64,000 bases of DNA from Maylandia zebra (GCF_041146795.1 NC_135187.1:21769056-21833055), one strand, 5' to 3'. Shown: positions 1 through 14,330, numbered from the stretch's first letter. Translations and numbers: made by a program. Notes: generated by a model not told the origin, from the letters alone.

Positions 1-374
1 ATGTGTTGGGGAATATTGCTTATGTATTTAGGATGCTCATCCATCCATTCGTTTCACTCCTCCTATCAGGGTACTGGCTCTACTTCTGAGTATTGTTATT
101 ATGTTTTTTATTATTATTAATGGCCTGTTATTTTTTTCAGACGGTACATTTTACTTAAAGGTGTGAGGAGCATGTTCTCTGCACGTGTCACCTGGCTTGT
201 AGAAGGTGTGTTTTATTATGACTCTTGTATTACTGCTTTCTTTACTCTTTAAAATTCATTTATTATTAATTAATTTATTATAAGCCAGTGTACTCCTAGC
301 ACTCAATCCAAACCCTAATGAATGGAATGAGCTGTGTGAAGATGGGTATCCAACATAAAATGTTTTCAAAAACA

Positions 375-655
375 CCAAGGATGAGATTTGCCTTGGGACT
401 GAGCAGCATGGACAGGATTAGAAATGAATACATCAAAAAGAGACATGTGCAGAGGAGGGATAGTGGATATACTGGACAAACGGTGTTGAATATAGCTGCC
501 AGACAGGAGGAAAACCCCAGAGATGATCCATGGACGTGGTGAAGGAAGAGATACAGAGGGTTTGTGAGACAGAGGAGGATGTCAGGGATAGAGATGGAGC
601 TGGGTGATTCGCTGTGGCAACCCTAAAAGGAACAGCTGGAAGAAAAAAAAGAAGT
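375..655 (+). mobile_element. LINE 3'-end remnant
   Basis: Diverged copy of the fish non-LTR retrotransposon 3' region: catggacaggattagaaatg, then a run equivalent to the terminal reverse-transcriptase-side coding sequence, ending in gattcgctgtggcaacccta and an A-rich gaagaaaaaaaagaag tail. The tail at the right end indicates plus orientation. An open frame at 318-542 is part of it. Confidence 0.7.
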
Positions 656-1515
656 TTTGGTATGCTGTTTATGTTTCAGCATATTTCACAATATAAAAAC
701 ATTTTAAAGCAGAATGCAGAAAGCAGAATGCTCGAGGTAACTCTGAAATGGCTTCACATTTTTTTCAGTATAACTCTTAACATTTGCTTTATATCTGTAT
801 TTTCCATCCCCCCAAATATCACCGATACCATCAGTCCCAAAAATCAAATATTTTAGAAATCTTGTTTTCTTGAATTCCTCCCTGCATGCTTCCCTCTCTC
901 CCAGAAACACATTTCGCTTCCAGGCCACCACAAAAGCCCTCTTTCCTCAAAACATATGCACTCAAGTCACTCAAATTTTGTCAAAGGTTTTTCATTTGGG
1001 AACAAATGCACATTGTAACCCATGCGGCCCGCTCAAATAATGATGCAGCAGCCACAGCTTAGGATGTATTTTAGATAAATGAGAGCGCACATTTACCACA
1101 AAACCACTTGTACCACAATGAAAATTGCTCTCCAGCTGTCATATGTTGACAGATGGAACAAACCTCAACTTAAGCTCTGCGCACTTATTCTATTTTCAAA
1201 TTATTTTGTAATCATCCTAAGCCTTTACACATGACAATGCCACAACACTCAGAAGAAAGAGGAATAAGACACTGGCAAGTGTAGGAAGCTAATGCTGTTT
1301 GTTTAAATAGTTTCCCACCAGTTAGTAGTAAAAATGCATTCATAAAAAACAAGTTGTAGGTGCTGAAAAAGAAAACATCAAGCCCGCACACACGACGAGA
1401 ACAAGGTCAGTAACATTTAACCACTACTGTCACGTGAAATAATGAACAGAAGGACTTTCTTATTTATCCTGGTAGGGCTGGAACTCGTTTTTTTTTATTA
1501 CCAATCAGTTAAAAG
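656..1515. other. Gene-free stretch
   Basis: AT-rich unique sequence. I see no gene, tandem repeat or recognised element. Confidence 0.3.
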
Positions 1516-2110
1516 TTGTTAAAATATCCATCCATCTATCCGTTTTCTGCTGCTTATCTGAGTGTTGGTTGTGAGGGAAAAGAGACACCCAGATCTCCGT
1601 CTCCCCAGCCAAGTCTTCCAGGGGGACACCGAGGCTTACCCAAGCCAACCAAAACTCTCCAGTGTGTCCTAGTTCTATCTCGAGGCCTCCTCCCTGTTGA
1701 ACATCTTCAAAATGGCTTACCTCTGAGACATCTTTGTCACATGTCTGAAGCAAACCCATGCCAGGGATCTGTATGCCCTAGAGATCCCAGGAGCTATATT
1801 ATCAGGAGGAACTTGTCCCTGGCAGAGTCTTCTAATGTAAGTAAGGTAATTCCTCAGTTAAGTGCCAGACCAAGAGTGAGTCAGAAGATCTCTGTGGACT
1901 GGAAATGTATGGAGCATGCGGCCTTGCCCAGACTGGGGTTGAACCTTGTCCAGGGGAGTGTTTGTCAGGCAGTGTCTGGTGGCCTGGCTTTAGCTCATGG
2001 GATTGGGTCGAGCTCAGGCCTGAGGACTAACGAGGTCTGGGCCAGGGTATGGGTCTGGCGCTGCTCAGTCAAAGCCTTTGACTTTGGCAGACCGATCCTT
2101 GGTTGCTGAA
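1516..2110 (-). mobile_element. Decayed LINE fragments
   Basis: The segment starts with the familiar atccatccatctatccgttttctgctgctta entry of fish antisense LINE copies and runs through gaggcctcctccctgttgaac. The second part (about 1785-2080: agctatattatcaggaggaac, then cagtgtctggtggcctggct) matches a different portion of the same kind of element. Open frames crossing it (for example 1516-2109) are transposon debris. The orientation of the second part is uncertain. Confidence 0.55.
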
Positions 2111-2958
2111 ACCGGTTCTTGTTAAAATTTGCTGCACAGAAAATTTCCTGTTTGGAAATTCCTGAGCCCAAAGCCCAATTTACAAGCATGTAAGAAAAAA
2201 AGAAAAGCTGCCAGTCATCATATTTGAACTAACAGATCTTGACATTTGTGCTAGAAGTAATAAATTCCCAAATTATAAAAACAGCTGCAAGAAACCTGTT
2301 CCACGATAGAATCTGAGTAATATTTCTACCAAACGTTTGTGTCCCTATGCTTATTTTAAATACCTAGAAGATTGATGGATCAAATTTACTTCAGCTACAA
2401 TCAGCGAATGAAGACACAGGTTCATTCACCTTTCAGTTATAGAGCACTCTGAGCTGCTCTCCCTGAGGTATAGTGGATTCTGGCTCCCGTGTCACTCAAT
2501 CTCAGGTGCAGGTGAAGTCCTGGGAAGTGGCCACAGCATCCGCCCAGCATACCTGAGACTGCAGTTACAGCGAGCCTGGCGCCTAAAGTCTCTGTGCTCA
2601 GGAAAAATGGGAGGAGGTGGGGTTGTGGGGGGTCATAGAAGGGAGACACAGCGTGGCCTCCCCAGACAGACTCCACCACGACTTGTGTCTGAGTAGCAGC
2701 ATCACATTTCTGTCCTTTCACAAAGCCCTCTGGGAAAGGACAGGTCGGCAGCCGCTATAAGCACACTGAAAGAGACAGAGCAGACAGAAGTGCTCCCTGA
2801 TTCTTTATTACAGGCTTGGCTTATGATATGACCTTTAGGCACTGCACAGTGAAAGGTGTGTGGATGGAAACAGATGGAGATTTACAAGAAAAGAGCAATA
2901 TGCATGTTACCAAATAATCCAGATCACCTCCTGAAGATAACACGCATGATCTATTTTT

Positions 2959-3002
2959 CCAGCATGTCAAAGAAAGTGACAGAACTTTCTTTGACATGCT
3001 GG
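2959..3002. repeat. Perfect 19-bp inverted repeat (hairpin)
   Basis: Left arm 2959-2977 (ccagcatgtcaaagaaagt), 6-nt spacer, right arm 2984-3002, fully complementary. No transposon context is visible. Confidence 0.9.
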
Positions 3003-4439
3003 CTGACGGCTGTGGAGATAACCAGCTGGTGGTACTTGCTTTACCTGTGGATACTTTGTCTAGAGCACCCCTTCCTTGCAATTATACTTCATATTGTGAC
3101 TTTTCCTTACCTTAAAGTGGAGACTTCCTGCAGTGCCACTCAAAACTGAATGAGTACATATCTTAGAAACTGAAGCTGTCTTTGAGTTTGCGGATATGTG
3201 GAGCATTAGTGCAAATATTATCTTAAAGAAATACCGTGAGACATGCAAGGAAGTGATCATCATGGATTAAAGAGACTTAACCAACCAATTAATCAGGCAA
3301 ATCCCCCCAAAACCTATCAATTCAAAAAAAAAGAAAAAAAAAATTGTAAGCGTTGCTCTGAGGAAATCTCCACAGAAAGCAATATGCTTCCAGGATATGT
3401 CTGTCAAGATCCTGTATTAAATTTAATCCCAGCCAGTAAGTAAGTCTACTCCATTGTGCGTTGTGTGGAAACCCCATCTCTCTGTTCATATAAATACTTA
3501 CATCAAGTAGAGAGCAGTGAAAATTCATTATTTCATGCATAAACTTGGTAATAAAACCAATTAAACGCTCACAGGTGTCAAATATGGATAAAAGTGAAAA
3601 ACAAAGGACCTTTTTTAATGTGAGATTTGTTTTACAAACCCATTTTCTGGCGGGCTCATTCAGTGAGATGTCTGTCATTGCGAATTTAAGTTTCATATTT
3701 TCCCCCCTGTCTGTCTTGAAAAGCTCTGTCATCTTGGGCTTGAGGTACAGTTTGCCAAGAGGCTAATGGCCCTTTATGACAGTACAATCTGATGCCTGTC
3801 CCGGCTAGCCTCCAGGTAATCCTGTCCACCTCGGCGGCTAAGCCCTGCTCAGGCTTAAGTTGCATATTTTGTTTTTATCAGGACACTGCTGATAAATGCT
3901 ATCAGCGAGGGAGAAATGAAATATGGGGGGTCTAGCTCCATTTTGCCCAAGCCCCTCGAGTTGAAGAACAATGACATCTCTATAGGTGAATCTGGACTGT
4001 CTGTAGGACTAAACAGCACCAAAACAACTCCCATAACTTCACGTTCTGTGTCCTAGTTTTGCCAACACGGATGTGGTGCAAATTCCACTCTGACGCTTCT
4101 TTTTTTGCAAACAATTTTAGATTTTAAATTCCTTTGCATAAATGCATGATAATCCCGCCACTCAAAAACACTTTCAATTACAGCAGCTTTACTTTTGGAC
4201 CCCCAAAATATCATTTAATAAAATCATAAAATTACATGCTAATTTATTTCCAGTAATGTGCGCTAATAGTGTACTACCTCTGTGTCCGTGGTCCAACGCC
4301 GTGGACCTATACTGTATGTGAAAAGCACTCAGACACTCTTACCATAGGTGATAACCCCCTCTGTGAAAAGCACTCTTATTGGAAGTACCCATTATCTGCA
4401 AAGTCTATCCTCACGCTGACACTAAGTCATTAGCTTAAG

Positions 4440-4830
4440 CTGTCCTCTGTGTAAAATCTGTTAATTTCTTTAGCTTTGGTGCATGGTAGACTGAAATATT
4501 TTTTGTCATTGATTGCTGCAAATTAATTATAGGTAAATTAGGTGGGAATATATGATTAATACTATTAATAATTAATGTACAATATATGTGATAGAATTTT
4601 TCATGAATGGCTCTGTTAGCAGATAAATAATGGCACAGTTCTTTTAATTTGGACCACGTTTGACACGAAAGTCAAATGATAAATGTTCTCTCTCCTTCAT
4701 GCTTATTGAGCCTTGGCTGATTTAGGCCTGAAGTGCATCTATTGTGCTGTGACGTGTCCCAAGATCAGCATCACAAAAGGGCTTTGTGAGAGATGACACA
4801 TGTCACATGTCCATGAAGAAATGCTGGCTA
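4440..4830. promoter_or_regulatory. Possible conserved non-coding element
   Basis: Non-repetitive, AT-rich, with TAATTA at 4524-4529 and several more ATTA/TAAT cores up to 4580. The composition resembles developmental enhancers near Dlx genes. No alignment supports it. Confidence 0.2.
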
Positions 4831-7800
4831 CCTGGATTTCTAACCCCTTTGCCTACAGAAAAAAATAAAAATGTAGTCCTCTGGCAAAGTGCCGACCAAA
4901 TATATCCCCCCTTCTCTTTATATGCTGGACATTTTTTTTTTTTTTGCCTGCTTGATATTTTAAGAGGATCATTACATATTGTTTGTTGCACCCATATCTA
5001 TCATCACTCATGTCTCTCTTTTCTCCCACTTTCCCCAGTCATTTTCTATTTCTCTATCCATCACACACAGAAACAGACACACCTCCCTCTCCCTCCAGTT
5101 ACAGTCGCGGTATGTCAAAGTGTGCGTGTCCCACACAGCGGGGGGTTCGGCGAGTGACTGACAAGACCTGCTCTGCTCTTCTCTGACACCTGTCAGAGCC
5201 TCATCTGTCGTCTGTGTGCAGAGATGGAAATGAGCAGGAATGACACAACATGCCAGAGGTGACGGTGACGGCTTACCTCTTTCCATCAGCTTCTAAATCA
5301 GTTGCGTAGCTCGCAGCGTGTGCTGGCTGGCTAACAATAATTATCTACTCCGAGCTTTCAGAACCTCATTTATAATGCAGTGATGTCACAGCGCTTAGAC
5401 TGAGAGATGCAATGCTGTGGACATGCTGCAGCATCATGTAAGGATGCATGTCTGTCTGCACATAATCCTAAACTACATATGGAATTATTTAAGCCAGACA
5501 CACAAGATCACGGAGGCTTAAAGCAAAAATATATAGAGTGAATCAGAAACCCTTTTTATTTCAATTGGAGGATTTGTCACTGCATTCAGATTCTTATCTA
5601 CCTGAGCAGGTTTGCATTTATTATTTGTATCTACGCCTAAGGCTACACAGAATTTACATTGACGGTGCATCGATCCCGCTGCAGCTGAAGTTTAATGTAA
5701 CTCTGTTGATTTGCTGTAATCTCTGAGCAACTGAGTCTCCACAGTTTAGTTGTACTGATTTCCACAAGACTAATCCCCAACATGTGTCCGTCCATAGCGC
5801 CGGAAAAGTCTGTGATTGGTCTGATTGATAAATGAAGCCCTTCTTATGCTTTTGGGCGTCCATTCCAGCGGGGCCTCTGTGGGTCTGGACTATGTCCAGG
5901 AAACCCGGGACAGCCACTTATTAAGTAGTTAGACCGTCAAGACGAGGCTGCAGACAGGGATTGCTGGTGGTCACCTGGGTTTGGATTTAGCTTTGGTATC
6001 CCTCAGCTATCAGTCAGGTCTAGAGGACTGATTGTGGTCTCGTGTTGTGAATGGGACACAAGCCTCTCTTTTGTGCTGAGGTGAAGGTTTCTGTGTTTGT
6101 TCAGCCTAAAAGGCTGTCTTTATTAGCGCTATATCCTGTTCATTTGCATTATAATGCCCCAACATTATCCACAGAGGCTTGCAGTTGAGCAGTGCCTTAA
6201 AATTCAAGTATTTTCTTTAATTAACTGTAAAGGTGTTATTATTTTGTGTTTTTGATACAAAAAGAAAGAGAAAGCAAGCTGGAGTAGCCGTTATAATCCA
6301 GGTGAAGTTTTGACTTTTTCTTTATTTGTTCTTCAGTTAATTTTTACATCAAGATTTACAGCATTTTTTTTTTCAATCACAGGTTTCAGAGAAGAAAGGA
6401 TAAAAGAAATGAAAGCAGAACACAATACACTTCGCATGTATTTTATTCTATTTAGCTTGATGCATAGTCATATATCCCAAAGTACCTGTGCACGATGATA
6501 CAAAAACACAGCAGTTTTTCAAATTGCAGTAAGAGTAACAGTAAAAAGCGCGTTTAGCACTGAAGTCCAGGCAGGCGTAAAACCAAAAATGCTTTCTGGA
6601 GAAAATGGCCATGAGCAATGCTTAAGCAGCTCGGTGCTGTGGGATCGGAGCAGAGCACCCTGGGTAGAGCCCAGATGAAACACTAGGAGGTGAAAGGGAA
6701 AGTGGGGATTTGTCATTAAGACTTTTCAAAGAAAGGCCGATGCCAAGGGTCCAATTTATGCTTGTTATAATTTCACCCGAACGCTCCCTCATGCCCCCTA
6801 AACACATTCTTCTTCCAGTTTTCCAAAAAAACACCACACAAGCTGCAACTGGAAGTGTTTGATTTAATGCAGAAATGTTTTTATAATGTTGCATAAAGAA
6901 AAAAAAAGTTTCCCTCTCGTATTGTTAATTAATCAAAGTAACAGCACTTACTTTTAACAGTAACCGTTATGCCCCGTTTAACGTGATGAACTGAAGCTGT
7001 GCATCCTTTTAGCACTTTGTCATGCTGTATACTTGGCGGCTCCCTCGCTCCTGAATGTAATCTATTTTGGCTTCGAATCTGAGCTGTTTTCTGGACTCAT
7101 TAATACAGAGAGAAGGTGAGGAAAAGCCCTTTTTTCGCTGTGACTGCCAGGTACAGTTTCTCTTGGCCTGAGCAGGATTTGTAAAACATGCCCTCATAAA
7201 ACCAAAATCAAATGCTCCAGTTCTTGAACGGGATGTTGGAAAATTATTTACAGGCAAATAAAGTTGCGTGCGACCGCGTAAAATGCCGCCCAGTTCTGTT
7301 GTATGGTTCTGTTTAGCACAAATCATTTTCGCTGCAAAATTTGGACATGTCGACTGTGATTTGCTGCAGACTCTTGTTAATCCCTTGCACAGTCTCGAAA
7401 GTGAATCATCTGGATTTTCTGCAGGTTTTTGCTTTCTGCATTCTGCTTGTTGGTGTGTGTGTGTGTGTGCAGTGCGTGGTACAGTTTCTCATTCGTGTGT
7501 GTGTGCTGGTGGGAGAATTCAGAGGAGCCTCGCTGCATACCTTCCTGCCCACACACACAGATGTGCATCATCACTGGTTGATTGTTGGTGACCTTGGCTG
7601 ATTGAACTGGTAAAGGGCAGCCAGTTGTGCAGCTGGGGACGAGTGTCTGGCAGCCCAGGGTAGTGGGGCGGTAAGGGGTAAGCCGTGGTAGCGTGACTGT
7701 GAGCGACTGCCGAGCAGCCACATCGTGACCCCGCTAGACGCACTCCCAAGTCTGCACACTGTGTTGCACTTGTTCCCCTGACATAGACGGGTAGAGACAA

Positions 7801-10800
7801 AAGAGCAAGGAACTTCCCCAGACCTTCATTTGGGGTGTTTGGACAACTCCAAGGCCCCCTCCGTGCCCCCGGGGGCCTCTCAGCTGGCCTGGAGAGAGCG
7901 AGCAAAGAAGACATGAGGCAAGACTGTGAAGGCTGAGCAGTTAATAGGGTGTGTGTCTGCAAGTGTGCTAGCATGCACGTGTATGTGTGTGTGTGGTGAT
8001 GGGGAATCCATGACATCATTGTTAGAGTGGATTTATGAAAGCCATTTGTCACATGTTCAGCTGCAGTAAATCTGATTTCCCATTATGCCAAAAAAATTTA
8101 ACAGTATCTTAAAAAGCTGCAGTGTCTCCCTCTTTGGCATATCAGTAGATGGCATAAATTGGAACACAAACCCCATTTCTGTTTTATTAGTTTAGGGAAA
8201 CCCTTTTTTTTTTTATCAAGTGTGTCTATGACTTTTATGGACATATAAAGTCTGTTGTACTCTATCATTATCGCTGAAGTATACAGGAAGCATACATAAA
8301 AACAAATATTTGCTTAGTTTATGTGTGTATAGCTAGTGTTTTATTGAACTGTGACGCATGATTTCTCCACTGCATGTTTATTTGTTGGCTATAACGGGGC
8401 ACCTCAGTGAGCTGAGGGAAAGTATTAGAAATGGCCAATGCACATTTCCAGCAAAATAGTGACTTGAACAGACTGCTGCACCCTTACTCAGCAGCCTATA
8501 AGTTCAATTATCCTCATGCAGAGAGACTGAAAGAAAACAATTGCAAAGCTTTTGGTAAAGATGCAGTTGTGAGTTGAGACATCAAGGCTTAACAAGGCAG
8601 TTGAAAGGGCGAGTCTAAAAGTAATCAAAAGAGGTTTTTATCGAGGGGTGGAGAAAGGTTTGGTTTTAGTTTGAACGCAAGTTGGCCTCGGATGACAAAT
8701 TGTCCGGCATTGGGACAGGACGGTTCAGCCAGCTGGTTGGCCCCATCGGCGAGTTGATTGATGGTGTTGATGTTCTAAATCGGCCGCCAACACGCTGAGT
8801 ACAGGACTCGTAATAGCGCAGCTTTAGATTGGCCCCGGAGATAGCAGGAAGTGGATGGGGGAATACGCGGGCGAGGGAGGGGGGCTGCAGGGGGAAAAGG
8901 ACACGTTCCCATGCATGTATATGGTATATGAGCATTTCAAACTAAATCCTGCAGTTCTTCTGTGGTAAAGTTAAGACAGGAAAACACAGTAAATATGAAG
9001 AGTGTATGTTTGAAGACGTCTCGTTCATCGAGCAGTATAATGAGCGTATCGGTGGAGTACAAATGGCGCGTTGTGTATCATATCACCCTCACCCAGGCAT
9101 CTGGCTTAGTCATATCTCAAGAACATACATGCAGGGTCATCATCTCTTGAAGGAAGAAAAAGCCTGGGGTGAAGGTGCGATCATTACCGTCGAGCAGAGG
9201 TCAGAGCCAGCAGTCATGTCCGCAGTCGTCTGACCGACGTGCTTATGAGACGAGGCTTGGGGAGGGTGGAAAAAAAGCACAACTTCCCGCTAATTGTAAC
9301 AGCAGCCCCTTTATCATACTTTCAGCTCAATGAAAAAACACACGGCACCTTTGATCAAAAGCAAGGCAGTCTGGGATTGTGTTCTCAGATCTCAACGCAT
9401 GCAAAGGGCAAACACAGGCCACCGTCACTGCAGAAGAGAAGGAGATTTTCTGAAAAACTTCAAACTGTTTTGAAGTCATTAGAAAGTAAGATTGTAGTTC
9501 ATTACTCAGAAAGTTGATGGGACCCGCCTTTTGATGATTTAATCCAAAGTCAGCACACTGTTTGTAATGACATCAGTGACTTTCTCTAAATTTTTCTAAA
9601 GGAAAAAAAAACCAACTACCATATATCTAAATGCTCCTGAAATGAAATTCAGTGTTATTTTATTATTACAGTTTCTTTTATGAAACTATCAAATCAATTA
9701 AAACTCAAACACAGCCATGTGCACGCAGGTGTTTTATAGTAGTCCCCCCCTCCCAAAAAAAAATCCCCTCATGCTGTTAAAGTGCACGTTTTAAATGCTT
9801 TTTACTCTGTGAAGAGATGATAAAGAGTTTAGAATGATGTAACTTTGAGTTGACCTGTTCAGTGAAACACCTCTTCTCTTCCATTATGTGAACATTTTCA
9901 GTCTAGAATAATAAGCATATAAAAACATACCTGTCCATATCAGCAGTAACTCTACAAGCTGCTGCTGTGTACGATGTGCAGTGTTATTCGGGTTAGCTCT
10001 TAGCAGCAGTGAAATAAAATCAGACTGATTTGGAGCGATATTAAATAGCAGAATATTGAATTATGTCTTATTTGGCTTCACACTAAATGGCATGGAGGTG
10101 AGTGATGCCACCAATCTTTTATTCTGGAAGCTTGAAATGTTGACATCTTTTATTTTATGTGCCGTGAAAGACAACATCTTTTCCGTCAATCAAATCCAAC
10201 ATGTTGTATATTGTCAGCTGCTACCAGAAGGTGTAAGGACATATCTAATTCGAACTATTAACTTAGAGAGTAGGCAGTCCATTTCGAAACGGCCAGTAAG
10301 GCATCCTCAAGTTTTGCTGGCAAGTCTGTTTATTAGTTCTCATAAAAGGCTAGAGAACATAGCTGGCCGGCTGGAGGAAGATAACGGGCATCGGTCCAGG
10401 GAGTCGTCTGTGTGAGCTGTTGTTTGGCCGATATCATTCTGGCCTTGGGCTTCTTCTAGTGGCGTCCATGAACCAAACTCATTGTTTTCAGCCTTCCATG
10501 CACAGACACAGGCCTACACACACAGTCAGACCTAATGCCCAGTCACGTGCGCTTGCTCATACAGTGAGACGCCTGAAAACACTGTCAAGTCTCAGTTAGT
10601 GAGATATATTTCTTCACCATTTGTATGCGATGAATGAATCAGGCATTTTACACACTTAGCTTTCGCTGCTACAAGTGGAATAACTTCTCAAGCTGCAGAC
10701 ACAAGATACTTTATCCACCACCTAAAACAGTACAGACAGCTTTTGTAGGAAATAGAGCTGCAAATCGTCCCCTTAATCTGACTGATATTTTTTAATCTGC

Positions 10801-10869
10801 ATGTGGAATGTGGAGCTCATTGACTGTATATGAAAGAAACATAGCCAGCATGTTGTTGCCCACCATTTT

Positions 10870-11765
10870 CTGACGTATTGACACAATCAATCCATCCTTT
10901 CTGAGTTAAGCAGGCTATCCCAGACATCCTCCCGTCCAGCCACACTTCAGTTCTCCTGTGGGATCCCGAGGTGTTTCCAGGCCACATGAGATATATAATT
11001 CCTCCAACAACGTTTGGTTTAACCTCAGGGTCTCATCCCAGTCCAGCGTGTCTGGAAAACCTCCAAAGGGAGATGCCCAGGAGGCAACCTAACCTAACCT
11101 CAATTGTTTCCTTTTGACACGCAGGAGCAGAAGCTCTATTCTGAGATCCCTCCCCATCTCCGAGCTCCTCGCTCTGTCTCTACAGCTGAGCCCAGGCACC
11201 CTTTACAGGAAACTCGTTTCAGCCACGCTTTCAGTCATTACCCAGATTTCATCACCATAGATGAGGGTTAGATTTACATGGACTGGTAAATTGAAAGCTC
11301 TCTTCATCATAACAATCTTGTACAACTCTCACATTAGCGCTAATGTCACACAATTCACCGATAAAACTCTTGCTCCACTTTTCTATCACGTCCACCTCGT
11401 GATTAAGAGCCCAAGATACTTGATCCCTTGCCTGAAAAAACCTCTCTCCCCCAACCCAGAAGGAGCATTGCACTGTTTTCTGGCAGAGAACCATGGCCTC
11501 AGACTTGGAAGTACTGACTCTCATCCCACCCTTTGCACACTCAGTTGCGTGCTGAAGGTCACGCTCTAATGAAGCCAAGAGAACCACATCATCCGCAAAC
11601 AGCAGGGATGCTACTCCGAGGTTCCCAAATCAGCGGATACCCTCCTCCTCACCCCGGCTACGCCTCTAGATTCTGCCCATGAAAATCCAAAACAGAATTG
11701 GAGACAAGAGTCCGACACCCAATAAAAACACGCTAACCGAGCAGGGCGATGAGTTGGATCATCAG
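10870..11765 (-). mobile_element. Non-LTR retrotransposon (LINE) fragment with reverse-transcriptase remnant
   Basis: The minus-strand translation around 11640-11440 reads LLFADDVVLLASLERDLQ and then RVSTSKSEAMVLCQK. This is the reverse-transcriptase catalytic FADD motif (codons at 11588-11599) and its downstream segment, as found in many fish LINEs. The flanking sequence (atccatcctttctgagttaa and the gatcccgaggtgtttcc region) matches the same element read backwards. It is truncated, frame-shifted and without the endonuclease, so inactive. Confidence 0.8.
11252..11599 (-). pseudogene. Reverse-transcriptase fragment (LINE)
   Basis: About 115 codons open on the minus strand. FADD is at its start, followed by a recognisable SKSEAMVLC block. 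After about residue 55 the frame loses similarity to the family, so the protein is degenerate. Confidence 0.7.
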
Positions 11766-14330
11766 CTAGCACAAGCCAAATAATTTTTTCAGATAATTCA
11801 ATTAAAATGTTCCAAAAGCTACGAATAGCACAAACATGTTGAAGAGGTTTAGCTCAGTGACTTTAGTTAGCAGAGGTGAGGTGTAGCAGACTGCTTTCGG
11901 CTACGCATGTTCGCCTCAGTCGGTCAAAGCAGTTTTGCTCCAAGCTTTCAGCATAAAAGAAAAATCACACCCCACACCGAAGTGTGTGTCGCTGTCAAGA
12001 ATTGGATCGCTTTTTGTACCGAGAATTAAACAGTTTAAGTTCAGCTCTGACGCTTGGCATTTTAATGTGGAAGTCTGTGGGGATTGACTCACTTTTGGAG
12101 CTAGCCTCAAGTGGCCACTAGAGGAACTGCAGCTTTCAGCTGTCCCACATTTTTCATGCCCGGTGGTTGATAAAGGCTCTGCGAAGATGAGTCATTAGGT
12201 CTGAGTCCGAGATGTTGTGTGGGCAAACCAAACACATGCATAGTTTACACTTTATTTTCAGGTTTCTTTTCACCTACCCAGCGTATGATCCACTCTCAGG
12301 ACATGTGTGCAAAGGTGTAATTTTCACCCTTTCCTCCTGAATCAGGACACCTCCTACCCTGCACACACACACATACCGTTCACCCTGAATGTTCGGATAA
12401 TTTTGGTCACTTTTCACTCTTGGAAGACGAGTGCAGTGCAAACGATAGAGCCAGAGCAGGCCTTGCAGCTGTGTTCGTGACACCTCATCCACCCCTTAAG
12501 AGGTACACACTATAGGCCCACATACACACCCGCACTTGTTCGCACATACCACCTACTGATACAGCGGCAGGAAAAAAAAAGAACACTGTGGTTACCTCAC
12601 TATTATGTTCTCTGACTCTGTGTGTGTGTGTGTGTTCATGTATGTGTGTGCTTGATTGTCTCTTCCTCCTTTATCTCTTTCTCCCCATGTCTCTCTCTCT
12701 CGCTCCCTGCCTCCTCCCTCTCTTGTCCTCCTCCTCTCAGATCCTTCTTCCTCACCATGGTTTCACAGACCTCCACTTACTCCATTGTGCTGAGAAACAA
12801 AAAATAAAAGAAACACAATCGCCTTGTCCTCTTTCTCATCTTAATAAGCAGCTCCAAGTTTGATAATTACACGTTCAGCACGCCGCATGAGTTTCTATGC
12901 ACTGTTCACATCAGGGAGAAAGCCATTGACTCCGCTGTTGAGGGTAGCAACTATTAGGAATGACTGACAACTGTCCCCCTCCCCCTTTGGTCTGGAAGGC
13001 TGTAAAAGTGAGAACAGTGCCGATCAATTCTGTCTCCTTGTTAGAGAGTGTGTCTCTGAACGCCACCATGTAACCATCAGAGCAGCTCGTGGACCACATA
13101 CGTTGCAGGGCCCGTAATCCATTCCATAACCTATCGCCATGTGCTGCCGATTAATGGGGTTTCTGCGGAGCAAGCGCCAAGGAGACGGCCAGACTGAGGG
13201 TTTTCTTCTGTGGCGGAAGCCAATCTGTTTAGGATTAAGGGAATAACTGGTGTGGCTGACACCGAGGCATCCAACATGCAGGGCTAAGGAGAAGAGGAGA
13301 GAGGAAGGAGTGCAGTGAATGTGTTGACAGGGAGCTGATTGTGTTTTGGCAGGGGTCTGCTTATTGGTGATGGTTTGAATCTATAACTGTTGATTATCTG
13401 GGGAATCTAAAGTCTGAAAGCCATTTGCAGTTGTTCAATCCATTCTCTTGCGCCATAGTTATAAAGCATCTTCACTTGTGTATCAAATCTTTGTTGATTA
13501 TTGTAACTTCCATTTAAAAACCAAAAAAAGCACTTTAGCTGAGATCATCAAAATAAAGGAACACAGTGTTCTCCTTTCTGTTTCCAGGCTATTTGCAGCA
13601 CAGACATACCTTATCTGAGTTCTCCACACAGAGAAGCCTTCTTTTTTGAACCGGTGGTCCACTTACCCGTTATGATGGTAATCTTGATGATTAAAGACCC
13701 GTGGAACAAAATGGGCTACCTGTTGCCATGATGTCATGTCTAGTCGAGGCTGTGATTAAGATTTCAGGCCATTAGAGAACTTTACTGGATGCTGTTTGTG
13801 GAAAAATATCAATTAGCTGTTGGCTTCAAAAAAGCAGCTCATGTTTGGGATCTGAAGTTTTGAATCTGGCAAATAAATTAAGCAGCGTGTGTAGGTGCTA
13901 AGGTTTGCTTTTCACAATTGGAAATGCCTTAAAACCACAATTGCATCAAGATTCGAGAAACAAATTACAAGTGTTGCATTAAAAGGATTAGCTCTTCCGC
14001 TCTTGGCTCTTAGATTCATGGGTTTGGATTTCGCAGCACAGCGCCGTACTAATCAAACATAGTTACAATGAGTTGTGGTACATTTCACGTCTACGTTCAA
14101 GCATTTACCAGTGAGCATTTATGTCACTGCTACCAGATTTATTGCAAACAGTAGTTACATAAAAGTATCACAGTTCATAAAGCTGAAGGAAAGTTAGCAG
14201 CAGACACTCTTACACAGCTACTGTACACACTGGTGAGTTCTGTGTACCGTAATTTATTCTGAGGTACGTTCAGCGCTACAGAACAACCCACTGTTTTCAG
14301 CTTTGTAAATAGATAGAGACTAGCTGGTAG
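11766..14330. other. Gene-free stretch with possible dispersed repeat
   Basis: About 12050-12180 (gagctagcctcaagtggccactagaggaactgcag, quoted in parts) looks like a dispersed fish repeat I have seen in many loci; its class is unsure. A TG run is at 12620-12635. About 13110-13290 and 13640-13830 are complex, non-repetitive stretches. No gene is seen. Confidence 0.3.

Larger units (their letters stand above)
2111..10869. other. Gene-free region, left flank
   Basis: No spliced or intronless gene can be supported. Open frames are short, overlap on both strands and show no family resemblance. Contents noted: a 19-bp perfect hairpin at 2959-3002, an AT-rich TAATTA-containing stretch at about 4440-4830, short TG runs near 7453-7470 and 7982-7996, and otherwise unique sequence. 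Confidence 0.35.

Noticed and set aside
1516..2109. 197-aa plus-strand frame
   Set aside because: It runs through LINE debris in the non-coding orientation of its first part, so it is transposon-derived.
7519..8052. 177-aa minus-strand frame
   Set aside because: Contains CA-repeat-derived His/Thr runs, overlaps other equally long frames and shows no family resemblance.
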